Source: Spongilla lacustris (Eukaryota > Porifera > Demospongiae > Spongillida > Spongillidae). Taken from it: DNA of 64,000 nt. The DNA is taken from contig OX442415.1 in assembly GCA_949361645.1 (NCBI GenBank), forward strand, positions 23,293,790-23,357,789, in the 5' to 3' direction. How positions within the stretch are numbered: position 1 is the first letter of the stretch; each line of letters starts with the position of its first letter. A program made the translations under genes and the position numbers. Shown here one piece after another: positions 23,860 to 35,865 of this stretch. A model generated the notes under the pieces. That model was given only the letters and a program-made list of their open reading frames with translations, had not been told where the DNA came from and did not search any database.

Positions 23860-24335
23860 AAGGCCCACTGCATGTTTGTGCGACTGTAACACTTTTTCAT
23901 ATGCACGCCTGTAAGATTAAAAGACTGAAAAGTGTAGTGCACACATCGTGGTGTATGGTGAAGTGTATCTTTTAGCTTGTCGTACTATGTATGAGCTTGT
24001 ATCAGTTATATTTTTTGGGTAACATGCTATAAACACAGCAAGGCTTTGTGCGACTGTATCGTGAGTACAGTAAATCGCATAGGAACCATCTAAGCAGTTT
24101 CTGATACTTCCCTACGAAAGCTTTTAGGTTGCCAACGTACATATCTCATATGTCTGTAGTGTGCAGCACGTAGAGTGTAGGGTGTTCGGTGCTATCAGTG
24201 TAATGCCCAATGTTGTTTGTGGGACTGCAGCACCTTTTTATATGCACGCCTGTGAATTAGAAGACTGAAAAGTGGAGTTCACACGTCGTAGTGTATGGGG
24301 ATGTGCGTACTATGAGCTTGTATAAAAAAAAAAAA
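23860..24335. repeat. Direct duplication about 345 bp apart
   Basis: TTTGTGCGACTGTAACACTT, then ATATGCACGCCTGTAAGA and GACTGAAAAGTGTAGTGCAC at about 23873-23940, recur with substitutions at about 24217-24285. The intervening text has further partial matches. It may be an old tandem duplication or two copies of one repeat. Confidence 0.6.
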
Positions 24336-24519
24336 TCTTAACAGACTTATACACAGTGCAGCTAGCCATAAAACCGGCCACTTCCGGCCAAATTCGAACC
24401 GCATGTGACTAATGACTTCATTGCATGCTGGGTTTCCAGTATCAAATATCTATGCTTTATCACAGATGGCCATACTTCTGATGAAATGTCTCCCAACCAG
24501 TCCCTCACTTCATTATGCC

Positions 24520-25422
24520 CATATGGAGAAATAGCCCATACATAGGCGGTCATCATGCTTTTATTTTCAAATTGAATTTTAAACACATTATAATTTACTA
24601 TAAATCGGTCTGATTGTGAATCTGTGTTTTATATAATTATGACATGAACCATTCGTGTAGTAAAATCAAGACAAAAAAATTAATTTCTACCGCGCATAAT
24701 TTATTCATAAACAATATGTCATAACGTAATACCTTGCGTCATCTGGGATTAAGTTACAGTTATTGCGTACTTTGCAACTAGTTAACTGTTAATTGCAGAT
24801 CAATTATTAAGGATAATATACACAATCGTAGCTTTGGAGATGTGGAGGCAGCAATAAACGGATTGCCCTGCATGATTTCAACTTCTGAGATTCAGGTGTT
24901 TTGGTGAGTATACGTGTGAATTTAGTATGTGCAGAACAGGCATATATTCGATACAGTGAAGGGGGAGGAGATATGGCCTTCTCCCTATACTAGTACTGTA
25001 TGGAATTCTCCCTGTACTGTTGGCCTTCTCCCGGACCGTTAATTGCCTGTCTCCTTATACTGTTGGTCTTCTTCCTGTAGTGTTAGACTGGTGGCCTTCT
25101 CGCTATACTGTTGGTCTTCTCGCTATACTGTTGGCCTTCTCCCTATACTGTTGGCCTTCTCTATACTGTTGGCTTTCCCCCTATACTGTTGGCCTTCTCC
25201 CTATACTGTTAGCCCTTCTCCCTATACATTGGCTATCTCCCTATACATTGGCCTTCTCCCTATACTGTTGGCCTTCTCTATACTGTTGGCTTTCCCCCTA
25301 TACTGTTGGCCTTCTCCCTATACTGTTGGCCCTTCTCCCTATACATTGGCCTTCTCCCTATACATTGGCCTTCTCCCTATACTGTTAACCTTCTCCCTAT
25401 ACATTGGCCTTCTCACTATACT
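24520..25422 (-). mobile_element. Inverted right-end piece plus minisatellite of the composite element
   Basis: The piece opens with CATATGGAGAAAT at 24520-24532. It runs as the reverse complement of 20548 down to about 20095, including TAATTTCTACCGCGC and CGATTGTGAATCTGTG-type words. It continues into TATACTGTTGGCCTTCTCCC units to 25420. Relative to 13503-20548 this is only the right-hand 1 kb, inverted. Together with the original it forms a second, smaller inverted repeat around 20.6-24.5 kb. Confidence 0.8.
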
Positions 25423-25520
25423 CATATCGAGAAATTGGCGGTCAAAAGGATTACGCGGTATTCGGTCATTGCGTAATTCAATGTCCATAGAAAATGTATG
25501 GACGCATTCAGAAAACTGCA
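25423..25520 (+). mobile_element. Diverged left-end piece of the composite element
   Basis: CATATCGAGAAAT at 25423-25435 differs by one base from the element terminus. The following GGCGG, GGATTACGCGG and CCATAGAAAATGTATGGACG match the left end at 13503-13600 (CCATAGAGAATGTATGGCG) with gaps. It abuts the last minisatellite unit directly. Confidence 0.6.
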
Positions 25521-26039
25521 GCTAACTGCAGAAAAAAAAATTATATTGACTACCTGCTCTCGGATTTGCAATGTGGGGACTAGTTGACATATTTTGTGTA
25601 GTTTTTCGCAACTTAGGTACCTATATCCGCACTTCCACATTAATTATGCAAGGTTTCCAATATCCATTCATTTTTATCTCATTTCCTTATTCAGGCATCA
25701 ATAGTTTCCAAACCAAATGAAATTTTCCTTACCTGCTCGCGGATTACATGAGAGTAATCAATCCCCGTATTTATCATAATTTTTTCAGAGCTTAGGGCCT
25801 TCAAATCGCTCTTCCCTTGAATGGTTAGTGAGATACACCTCACATTCAAAACGCATAATATCACGTGCTACTCTTTCGTCAGTTAGCCGTGCCCAGACCG
25901 AGCTGTTTTGTAAGTACATGTAGTTAATGATAATATGTACATGTACGTATTGACGTCTATAACTACTACCCCACCCACCACTACAATGCACACAACAACT
26001 TAACATGCATGCGATTTAAAAATAACTTATTAACCGCTC

Positions 26040-26700
26040 TTTACTGGGCCTGCTCATCGCTTTTGGTTCGAATGATTTCGAACAGTATACGAAGACGACG
26101 ATATCGAAGATCAATCCCATGAGGATGGGACAGACCTGGAAGTCTGCCTGTGGACCCTATGGCTATGGAATACTGGGTATTACGGTATATGGAGTACCTC
26201 ACAGCTAACAGCTACAGTACACTGAGTACAGTATGGAGTGGACCCTATAGTGACATATGGCAGACAACGCTACGGAATAGCCGACAGCTAGCAAACAAAT
26301 ACCGTACTAGTGTGGTGTGGACCAATAAGCTATGGAACTAATGTTGCTTGTTCAGCTATGGACTGGATTCTATGGTAGAACTGAAGCCTACAGGTCACAG
26401 CTAACTGCTACGCTAACGGAGGTACGGGAGTGCACGGACCCTATTGCAGACAGCTACGGCAGGCAGCTACGGAATACCATATGTATGGTCGAATAGAGTA
26501 GACTCTATGGCAATAAGCGATGCATGGAAAATCACACAGTTAACAGCTATGAACTCAAATCTATGGCAGACACGTGCACCTAATAGCTACAGTGTATGGA
26601 GTTGGAGTGGTCCCTATGGCAAGAAGCTATGGAGTTAACTGGTCATATGGCAAGTACCCCATATAGCAAGCACCAATCCTATGGCAGATACCCCACAGCT
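26040..26700 (+). mobile_element. Relic of the 140-bp-monomer foldback family
   Basis: GATTTCGAACAGTATACGAA, then GACGACGATATCGAAGATC matches the 57510-57570 arm (GATTTCAAACGG, GCGAAGACGCCGATATC). It is followed by decayed units with GTATGGAGTGGACCCTAT, GACATATGGCAGACA and AGCTATGGA, as in the 57.7-58.9 kb array. Only one arm is present. No protein is encoded. Confidence 0.65.
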
Positions 26701-26707
26701 GCCAGTG

Positions 26708-26850
26708 TGTGTGTGTGTGTGATTGTGTGTGTGAGCATGTTGTGAGTGCGTGTGATTGTGTATGTGATTGTGTGTGTGAGCATGTGTGTGAGTGTGTATG
26801 CGTGACTGTGTTTGCGTGTTGTTGTGTGAGTGGCTATGAATCCTCTCTCC
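26708..26850. repeat. GT-rich imperfect microsatellite
   Basis: TGTGTGTGTGATTGTGTGTG with GAGCATG interruptions, about 140 bp. Confidence 0.8.
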
Positions 26851-27242
26851 CCCTCTCTCTGTGCATGTATGTCAGTATGTACATGTATATGTATGCTAAG
26901 AATCAGTTCCTGTGTGTTGTTGTGTTAAGGTCGGCATACACGGCCCGGGCGTCTAGTCGATTTGTCGCATGCAACTCAAATGAATATGGACAAATGTTCC
27001 GCAACCCATCAGTAAACTAAACAATTACGAACTTTTACCCTATATTCATTTGAGCTGCATGCGACAAATCAACAAGTAGTCGCCCTGTGTATGCCAACCT
27101 TTACCTTGTGCTAATGCACATGAAAGTAATTGGCTAGTTTTGATGACATTCTGCCTTGTTTTCCACAGTACACAGCTCAAATTCCAGCTATCAATGCTCA
27201 CCAATGGTAAGCTTAGCTTTGCAGGGTTGGCCTATTTACCCA

Positions 27243-27592
27243 CTCCCTCCCTCCCTCCCTCCCTCCCTCCCTCCCTCCCTCCCTCCCTCCCTCCCTCCCT
27301 CCCTCCCTCCCTCCCTCCCTCCCTCCCTCCCTCCCTCCCTCCCTCCCTCCCTCCCTCCCTCCCTCCCTCCCTCCCTCCCTCCCTCCCTCCCTCCCTCCCT
27401 CCCTCCCTCCCTCCCTCCCTCCCTCCCTCCCTCCCTCCCTCCCTCCCTCCCTCCCTCCCTCCCTCCCTCCCTCCCTCCCTCCCTCCCTCCCTCCCTCCCT
27501 CACTCCCTCCCTCCCTCCCTCCCTCCCTCCCTCCCTCCCTCCCTCCCTCCCTCCCTCCCTCCCTCCCTCCCTCCCTCCCTCCCTCCCTCCCT
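27243..27592. repeat. (CCCT)n microsatellite, about 350 bp
   Basis: About 87 nearly perfect CCCT units, one variant (CTCA near 27500). On the minus strand this is (GGGA)n, runs of three G separated by single A, the textbook composition for parallel G-quadruplexes. It lies where a 3' intron pyrimidine tract would sit, about 50 bp before the acceptor at 27641. Confidence 0.95.
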
Positions 27593-28251
27593 CGCCTCTT
27601 TCCTCCTTCCATGATCCTCTCCTTCCACTTTCCTTCATCAGAGGAGGCTCAGAGTGTTCAGTGACAAAGATAAGGACAAACTCAGCAAGGTGACCCACAC
27701 ATACCAGTCTGAGAGGGAGGCATGACATGGAGGCCACCCTCACCTTGGAGATGGAGACAGAACAGAACAGGGACCAGCGGGGAATCATGGAGAAGGCACA
27801 GAATTTGAACCAGGTCTGGGCACTGGTCACCACTTGCTGTAAACCTTTATAGGCCAGTCAGATACAGTGATATTAGCCCTTTAGTGACACCAGTTTTAAC
27901 CCTGTAAAGACACCAATATCAGCATTATTCTCCAGAATAAATTTTTATTTGTATATCTACAGTGTCTAGTTGCCATGGTGATTCATGTCCTCCTACTATG
28001 CTGCAAAACTCATAGTCTGTTGTATGATGATTAATTAATATTGTTTGTTTTCCATATATAGTATGGAGGACAGCATATACAGAGGACACAATTACACCGA
28101 GTACTTCGAGGCCGCAAGGGGAGGGAGACCTCACAAGGGAGTGCAGCCAGCAGGTGGGTGTGGTCAAGGGAGGTGGTAGCAGATGTGATGAGGCCAAATA
28201 TTGTGGCATACAATTGTACGATTCCATGAGTGTTGTGATGTGTGTGTCTGT

Positions 28252-28254
28252 GTA

Positions 28255-28321
<67 letters not shown>
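28252..28321. repeat. (GT)n microsatellite
   Basis: Pure GT run of about 65-70 bp inside an RNF113-like intron. Confidence 0.95.
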
Positions 28322-28325
<4 letters not shown>

Positions 28326-28382
28326 AATGTATGGTAGCAAGCACACGATGCATGAACATGAACTGTACAGAAAATGTCACAC

Positions 28383-28595
28383 ACTTCAAAAGGAGCACAC
28401 CTTAAAGGGCACACTTTAAAAGGAGCACACCTTAAAGGGCACACTTTAAAAGGAGCACACCTTAAAGGGCACACTTTAAAAGGAGCACACCTTAAAGGGC
28501 ACACTTTAAAAGGAGCACACCTTAATGGGCACACTTTAAAAGGAGCACACCTTAATGGGCACACTTTAAAAGGAGCACACCATAAAGGGCACACC
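28383..28595. repeat. 30-bp minisatellite
   Basis: About seven units made of AGGAGCACACCTTAAAGGGC plus ACACTTTAAA. Length 30 keeps frames open by chance on both strands. Confidence 0.9.
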
Positions 28596-28596
28596 T

Positions 28597-29004
28597 TCCC
28601 CTACAAAATAATCTTGGCATGACATGCCATGACATGTTCCAAATTCACGCGTGATATGTTGTCGCATGTGTTCCAGTTTTTCTAGAGCACTGTTAAACAT
28701 GCTTATATGTATGTCATTAAATTGCAGGCATATCACTCTTCTAACTTGTACAGGTTGACAAGTTTCTAAAACGCGTTCCCCCAAGAAGTTATAAAGCAGC
28801 ACGCCCCTTAGCATATTAACAGGTATGCCTCGTCGGGGAATCACTTTTTAGAAACTCTTCATCCTGTACAAGTTAGAAGAGTGATATGCCTGCAATTTAA
28901 TGACATAAGCATGTTCAACAGTGCTCTAGAAAAACTGGAACACTTGCAAAAACATATCACGCATGAATTTGGAACATGTCATGCCAAGATTTTTTCATAG
29001 GGGA
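28597..29004. mobile_element. Palindromic MITE, about 180-bp arms
   Basis: The left arm runs CCCCTACAAAATAATCTTGG, then CATGACATGTTCC, GTTCCAGTTTTTCTAGAGC and GCAGGCATATCACTCTTC. The right arm mirrors it and ends CATGCCAAGATTTTTTCATAGGGG. The central loop (about 28765-28845) is unmatched apart from short pieces. It sits in the intron directly before the third RNF113-like exon. Confidence 0.8.
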
Positions 29005-29196
29005 TCCATTGCGGGATAATGTGCAGACCGCATTCTACATGTAGGTGCCATTTTCCCCTCCCCTAGGAAAGGTCCCCTGTACTGTTCGTTGGGACTATAT
29101 CCACCTGACATCTGCAAAGACTACAAGGAGGCAGGCTACTGCGGCTTTGGAGGTAGGTGTGTGCTGCTGTGCTGGTGTGTGCTGGTGTGTTCCCAT

Positions 29197-30485
29197 ACAC
29201 CAGCTTACCGTATACACCATACACCAGCCTATATGCCATACACCAGCCTATATGCCATATACCAGCCTATATGCCATACACCAGCCTGTACACCATACAC
29301 CAGCCTGTACACCATACACCAGCCTATACACCATACACCAGCCTATACACCATACACCAGCCTATACACCATACACCAGCCTATACACCATACACCAGTC
29401 TATACACCATACACCAGCCTAAACACCATACACCAGCCTATACACCATACACCAGCCTATACACCATATAGGCACCATACACCAGCCTATACACCATACA
29501 CCAGCCTATACACCATACACCAGCCTATACACCATACACCAGCCTATACACAATACACCAGCCTATACACCATACACCAGCCTATACACCATACACCAGC
29601 CTATACACCATACACCAGCCTATACACCATACACCAGCCTATACACCATACACCAGCCTATACACCATACACCAGCCTATACACCATACACCAGCCTATA
29701 CACCATACACCAGCCTATACACCATACACCAGCCTATACACCATACACCAGCCTATACACCATACACATGTACACCAGCCTAAACACCATACACCAGCCT
29801 ATACACCATACACCAGCCTATACACCATACACTAGCCTATACACCATACACCAGCCTATACACCATACACCAGCCTATACACCATACACCAGCCTATACA
29901 CCATACACCAGCCTATACACCATACACCAGCCTATACACCATACACATGTACACCAGCCTAAACACCATACACCAGCCTATACACCATACACCAGCCTAT
30001 ACACCATACACTAGCCTATACACCATACACCAGCCTAAACACCATACACCAGCCTATACACCATACACCAGCCTATACACCATACACTAGCCTATACACC
30101 ATACACCAGCCTATACACCATACACCAGCCTATACACCATACACCAGCCTATACACCATACACCAGCCTATACACCATACACATGTACACCAGCCTAAAC
30201 ACCATACACCAGCCTATACACCATACACCAGCCTATACACCATACACTAGCCTATACACCATACACCAGCCTATACACCATACACCAGCCTATACACCAT
30301 ACACCAGCCTATACACCATACACCAGCCTATACACCATACACCAGCCTATACACCATACACCAGCCTATACACCATACACCAGCCTATACACCATACACC
30401 AGCCTATACACCATACACCAGCCTATACACCATACACCAGCCTATACACCATACACCAGCCTATACACCTTACCCTATACATCAG
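29197..30485. repeat. 19-bp minisatellite CACCATACACCAGCCTATA
   Basis: About 65 copies of a 19-bp unit with few substitutions (CTAAA, ACTAG). A longer variant with CATACACATGTACACCAG recurs at about 29762, 29942 and 30179, marking a higher-order unit. Length 19 gives open frames in every phase; none is a gene. Confidence 0.95.
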
Positions 30486-30689
30486 CCTATACATCATACT
30501 TAAAAAACCCAGCCCATACACGTTCCTACATGTACATGTACCAGAATACTGAAGGCTTTTGTCATACATGTACCTACTCTTAATCCTAAGATCTGCCCAT
30601 GGTTTGTGCTGTGAATATAATAAACTTGAAAGGGGAACCCACAACCTTATCTGATGGTTAGTGGCCCATGTAGTGCTGCTACCTTGCCT

Positions 30690-31025
30690 GCCCTGAAGCT
30701 ACATGTAGACCTACCTCCTACATGGACTTACATAGGCCTACCCTGCATGAACCCTACATGGATCGACCTACATAGGCCTACCCTGCATGAACCCTACATG
30801 GACCTACATACATGTAGGCCTACCCTGCATGAACCCTACATGGACCTACATAGGCCTACCCTGCATGAACACCTACATGGACTTACATAGACCTACCCTG
30901 CATGAACCCCTACATGGACTTACATAGGCCTACCCTGCATGAACCCCTACATGAACATGAACCTCTACATGGACCTACATAGGCCTACCCTACATGGACC
31001 TACATAGACTTACTTACATGTACCT
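30690..31025. repeat. CCTACATGGACTTACATAGG minisatellite
   Basis: About nine units of 33-40 bp with CTACATGGACCTACATAGGC and CTACCCTGCATGAAC halves. The ATGTAGG and CCTACAT words pair, so single units can fold. Confidence 0.8.
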
Positions 31026-31863
31026 ACCTGAGTTCTGAAAATTACTTGTGTCTTTTGTCTACATGTATTCCCTTCAAACTTGCCCTTCTGTGCTGTGAAT
31101 ATAATTAAACATGAAAGGAACCCACAACCTTATCTGATGTTAGACTTAAAATAAACATACCCTATACATGTACCTATGTAGGCCTTTCTATCCTGGACTT
31201 ATATGTACCTTACCTAAGACTACCATATCTACATTAGGCCTAAGACTAACATGTACATGTGTACATCTATCTAACTACTGGCATGTACTTATGTACATGT
31301 AAGACTACCCTGGACCTACATGAATTTGGTTTTACCAGAGGGCGCACGAAAACTGGGTGGGGGGTGGGGGGGAGGAGGGGATGCAGTCGAAGGGGCACAT
31401 TTGTACATGCCCTGTTCTGCTCCACTGCTTTGGTGACATTTGTCAGCAAGTATTCGGACTTTTTTTTACGTATGACGCAACACGTAATCTACTCGTAGGT
31501 ATATGCATGTAATCATGAACGGAAGCATGTGGCTGGGGGGGGGGGGGGCGGCAATTGCTGCCAGAGGGGTGCCATGGGGGAGTGGGGGGGGGGGGGGGAG
31601 GGGGGCAGCTGGCCACCACCCCCAAGGCTATGCTTGATCCGGGGCTGCATGGTACCTACTTAGACTTATCGTGAGTACTGAAGGTTAAGTGTTCATGTGT
31701 CTTTCCTCTTCACCTTCGTACCACCTACACTGTACTTCTTTCTATTTGTAAATGACCTTAGGTCAGTATAGTTTTAATTCACCCAAGCACTGTAGAAACC
31801 ATACAGAGAAGTTACATGTATAAGTCATACAAACCACACACTGTGTGCAGAATGTGTGTGTGT

Positions 31864-31902
<39 letters not shown>

Positions 31903-32500
31903 AATGACAGGGGCCTGTTGGGCAAGCACTAGTCCTGATGCCTTGGTTGAGCTTTGCATTGGACCTAATGGGAGGGGATGGAGTGTTCTTTGTGCATGAT
32001 GCTGAGGGCTTTGGTTTTATGGTAGGGGCATTTGTTCTGATGCATAACCATCACTTTTTTTCTCTAGGTTTCAATATCAGGAGCTGTTCATTTGTTTAAA
32101 TGTCTGTTTGCAACTGTTTCCATGGAGATGTGCTACCATAAAGTAGCTATAATGCTACTTAGGCACTTATCTTTTTTTGTTTTTTTTTGTTTGGTGCTCA
32201 TCATATGACACTAGACTTGCTTGTAGCTGTGATAGCCATCCGATGAGGAAGAAGAGCAGCAGGGTCTTTGTGGTATATGCGAAAGTGATCAATTATTTTA
32301 AAAAAATTGTCAATTTGTAAACGTAACTCAGTGATGGGGAAGGGCAGCATGACCCGTCGACCTGATCACTACGGTAAATGTATTAACCTATAAGAAGTTC
32401 GATATCTTGACATGAAATAAACGTTTAAGATACGGGTTCGAGCTTGCCAATGTGTTCAGCTCTAGAGAAACGCCCACGCTGCCGGTCCGCCCACCCATAT
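31026..32500. other. No gene recognised; three poly-G tracts
   Basis: G runs occur at about 31535-31548, 31585-31602 and 31864-31902; the last is roughly 39 G after (GT)n. I looked for the missing RNF113 CCCH and RING exons here and did not find them. Confidence 0.5.
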
Positions 32501-32516
32501 CACATTGAGTCGATGA

Positions 32517-32982
32517 TTGACTACGGAAGGGGCTAAGAGAAACTATAAATGTAGTAGCATATATCATAGGAAGTATCGCTTTTCATTATCTCTGCTTTTA
32601 CGATATGCTGCCCGCGCGATGAGGCTTCATGGCAATAATGAATTGCCGCATAGAGAAAGGTGGCATAAAAAGGGCTGGTGGCGTGACGTGCACAATGGAC
32701 GCTGCACCAATATTGTAAGAATGGGTAAATATGCATGGCGGAGCATATATGATGACATGTTGGGACTCCCGTCGTGAACTACTAGTAATTGCGGACCGGC
32801 CGGCCACTTTGGACGAAGCCGACATCATCCCTATGGCTTTCGGTCATCCTGCGGTGCGTGTTCAATCTGTGTTTACGGGAGCTATATATCGAAGGGTCAG
32901 GCCAATGTACAATTACTTTTACTTATTCGCAATACGTTATGATCAGAGCCCGGCTTTGTGTATTATGCGTCTCGTGAGCTAG
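32517..32982 (+). other. Unidentified open frames next to an element end
   Basis: One frame (32517-32777) is rich in basic and aromatic residues (LPHRERWHKKGWWRDVH, MGKYAWRSIYDD). A second overlapping frame (32731-32982) reads VIADRPATLDEADIIPMAF, then AVRVQSVFTGAIYRRV. The composition looks more like real protein than the repeats around it, and the GC content is higher. I do not recognise a family. They lie directly left of the element-end piece at 32985-33240 and could be cargo or a decayed gene. Confidence 0.3.
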
Positions 32983-32984
32983 CG

Positions 32985-33240
32985 CCATTAGTTAAAAACA
33001 TTGTAGATAAATGACATAATTGTTAATAAATGTTACGTAACATGTCTACTTTACGAATAAATTAGTGCGTAGAAATTAAATTTTTGTCTTGATTTTTGTA
33101 CAAGAATGGCTCATGATATAAATCTATAAATTACAGATTCACAATCAGACCGATTTATCGTACTTAGTACATGTGTTTAAAAATCAATTTGAAAAAAAAG
33201 AGCTAAATGTCCGCCTATGTATGGGCAATTTCTCCATATG
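32985..33240 (+). mobile_element. Right-end piece of the composite element
   Basis: Matches 20300-20548 in the same orientation (GAATAAATTA, GCGTAGAAATTAA, TTTTTGTCTTGATTTT, CACAATCAGACCGATTTAT). It ends with ATTTCTCCATATG at 33228-33240. The next base begins copy B, which runs in the opposite orientation. Confidence 0.75.
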
Positions 33241-33917
33241 TGTTAGCCTTCTCCCTATACTGTTAGCCTTCTCCCTATACTGTTGGTCTTCTCCCTATAC
33301 TATTCCTATACAGTTGGCCTTCTCCCTATACTGTTGACCCTTCTCCCTATACTATTCCTATACAGTTGGCCTTCTCCCTATACTGTTGACCCTTCTCCCT
33401 ATATGGTTGACCTTATCCATATACAGTTGGCCGTCTCCCTATGCTGTTGGCTTTCTCCCTATACTGTTGACTTTCTACCTACATGTGTACTGTCGGCCTT
33501 ATCCCTATACTATTTCCTATACAGTTGGCCTTCTCCCTATACTATTGGCTTTCTCCCTATATGAACCACTGAGCATTGTCCATTTGTGTAGCATCTCTGT
33601 CCCTTTGTTTACGACCTGTGGGACACACACACCACACACGTGCATGGACACTTCCAGCAAGTCACGCATGCTCAGTTACAGTGTGGACACTCAATGTAGT
33701 AGCTCTACTGGTGGCGATGCACATATTCACAAGTGTCTCCATCATTTGCACACTACACACGCTGATGTAGAGCTGTGTATTGTGTGCTTCAAACATGGGC
33801 ACACACACCAATGATGTCCACACATATACCTGTACACAGTGGTACTTACATGTACATCCATATACATCAGATATAAATAATAATAATTTGGACACAAACA
33901 CACACATGCATATACAT

Positions 33918-33966
<49 letters not shown>

Positions 33967-34911
33967 TTGCTGTACAACCACAACAAGACACAACAATCTA
34001 CCAGGAGAGAGCTACCATACTACTGGAGGAGCAGAGGATCAATGAAGACCTACTAACTGCAGTACTACAAACCAAAGTATTTACTGGTCTGGCTACTTCC
34101 CCAGTCCTTTGAACACAGTGACGACAGATAATAGGTGTGTAAATGGCAGTTTGGGGGCTATTGTGATGGTGGTTACATGCACTAGAATACGCATGGTACT
34201 TTTGGACATGCTAATTATTGTTTGCATGCATTGGTGCTGAGAACACTTCCTCACTCCCCTGGAGGGGTGTTGGTGGTGTCATTGGATCACCTCTCCAAAT
34301 CCCCCAGAAGGGGGGAGGTGTCCTTTGTACACGTACAATGCATCACTTGGGTGACGGCTCCATCAGAGGTCTTTAAAAACATGCATGTTAAAGTACTTCT
34401 GTTTAAGGGCCTGGAGAGGTGCATTAACTTGTACATGTACTCTTTGTTACATGTACTATTGTCTATCCTTATAGACACCATCTACTGTTACATAATCCTG
34501 TACCTAGTATATGTACCCAGAACTTATTTCAAAAATGGTCTCATCTGGTGGCTACCAGATACAGGTATATATAAACCCTAACCCTGACTACCTACACAAA
34601 AGTTCTGGTAAATTTAATATTACTACATTTACATCTGAGGCTGTGCCTTAAAAGGCGACCATGCGCTATATTCATTTGAGTTGCACACAACATGTTACCT
34701 ACGTGTGGTCACCTTAACCCTTCTATACATGTATGTAGCCAAGTATGCCCTTCATGCAACTTTTTTGGCTGTTGGTCACTACATGTACATGCATCAAAGA
34801 TACATGTAGGTAGTGATTTTAGTGGTTACCTAAGTTTTGCAAAGCAACCACATCCATTGTGTGGACAAGGAAACCACAAGCCAGCCCTAAGCTAGCTACT
34901 GGCCTAACAAG

Positions 34912-35865
34912 GGAACGCACCCCTATTAAGGAACACTAAATCTCATTAAAAATTTAATCAAAGTTATGGGTTTGCAATGGTGCAAATCAATGAATCTGAT
35001 TGATCCATAAATATCCTCCACGAGCATTTGGCAAGCTAGGATTGCAGCATTGTGCTACTTTGCAACCTCCTGATTTCATTATAGCTTTCATGCGCTCTAA
35101 TGCAGCGTTTTCTTCTAGAGCTGCTTTTCTTTTTCTGCGTCGCTCTTCTTTCTCAGCTATCTCTCTCCTCTTCATATCCATTGTGCTGAAGTCATGCACT
35201 GAGCTGAACCTTTTAAACGCTTGAATTGAGTACTTGTAGTAGCGTTGTCCTGTGGATCTAAGCTTTGAGTGGTACTTTCTAAACTTTGAGAAGAGGTCCA
35301 TTCAGCATGTTGCACCTGCTCAGGACGTTCTGCACATGCAGCCACATAGATGGAGTGGTACTGAATGACAACTTTAGGCATAACTGCAGATCTTCTTCTG
35401 TTGTCATTGCAGCAGCCTTGATATCAACCCGCGCCTCTTCACCTCTTGCGCCACACCATCCTCAATAAAGCTTACAATGGTGTCTTCAGGTAGAGCATCT
35501 ACCCCACGTAGTGGAGACAGGCCTGTCATTTATTGGCCATAATTAGGCAACCAGAGGATTTTTTCGCAAGTTGCACCTGCCCCCTACCCAAAGCAAACCC
35601 CATGCGGTTGAGTGTTTATATAACAACCCTTTGATGTGGTTGTTCCTTATTTGGTATCTTTCCCATACATTGAGGTATGTTTGCCGAAAAGTGAGTTTTC
35701 GGTACCAGGATTCATAAAACCTTCCTATGGTTAATATAGGTGTAATTTACGTTAAATTCTTTATCCAACAGTGTTTGAATTATCTCTCTAGCATGCATAA
35801 TTTGTCTGCATCAGTCAAGGGAAGTTGGTTGTTCCTAAATAGGTTCCTTTGCTCTAATGGTTCGT
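34912..35865. other. About 0.95 kb insertion in copy B, with an unidentified minus-strand ORF
   Basis: Copy A is continuous from GGCCTAACAAGGGATAATGG to GTTATCACAAATAGAATAA (inverted, 18110-18010). Copy B breaks after CTGGCCTAACAAGGGA and resumes at GTTATCACAAATAGATTAA. Inside, a minus-strand frame at 34987-35301 is strongly charged (MKRREIAEKEERRRKRKAAL) and looks like a coiled coil. An overlapping frame extends to 35381. No domain is recognised. It may be a fragment of another mobile element. Confidence 0.6.

Larger units (their letters stand above)
27642..29152 (+). pseudogene. RNF113-like (CCCH/RING splicing factor) exons, broken
   Basis: Three exon-like blocks with GT/AG edges match RNF113/Cwc24 order: 27642-27813, 28062-28153 and 29067-29152. 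The first reads VTHTYQSEREA, then after a frame change DMEATLTLEMETEQNRDQ. The second reads MEDSIYRGHNYTEYFE. The third reads CTVRWDY, then after a one-base loss PPDICKDYKEAGYCGFG, the first half of the CCCH finger. The second junction also does not join in frame. The remaining finger residues and the RING are not found before 33 kb; the 19-bp array starts right after the last donor. RNF113 proteins act in the spliceosome and as ubiquitin ligases. Introns are retained, so this is a degraded or partial gene copy, not a retrocopy. Assembly indels are an alternative for the frame breaks. Confidence 0.75.

Noticed and set aside
26060..26100. tRNA candidate at TTGGTTCGAATGATTTCG
   Set aside because: The GGTTCGAAT box B look-alike lies in the foldback relic; no A box, acceptor stem or cloverleaf could be drawn.
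27213..27833. Long GREGGREGG- and PSLPPSLPP-type open frames
   Set aside because: They are translations of (CCCT)n in several frames on both strands; there is no start context, family match or codon bias.
29045..30503. 248-residue and similar IHHTPAYTPYTSL-type frames
   Set aside because: They come from the 19-bp array, which is open in all phases. Only the first few residues belong to the RNF113-like exon.
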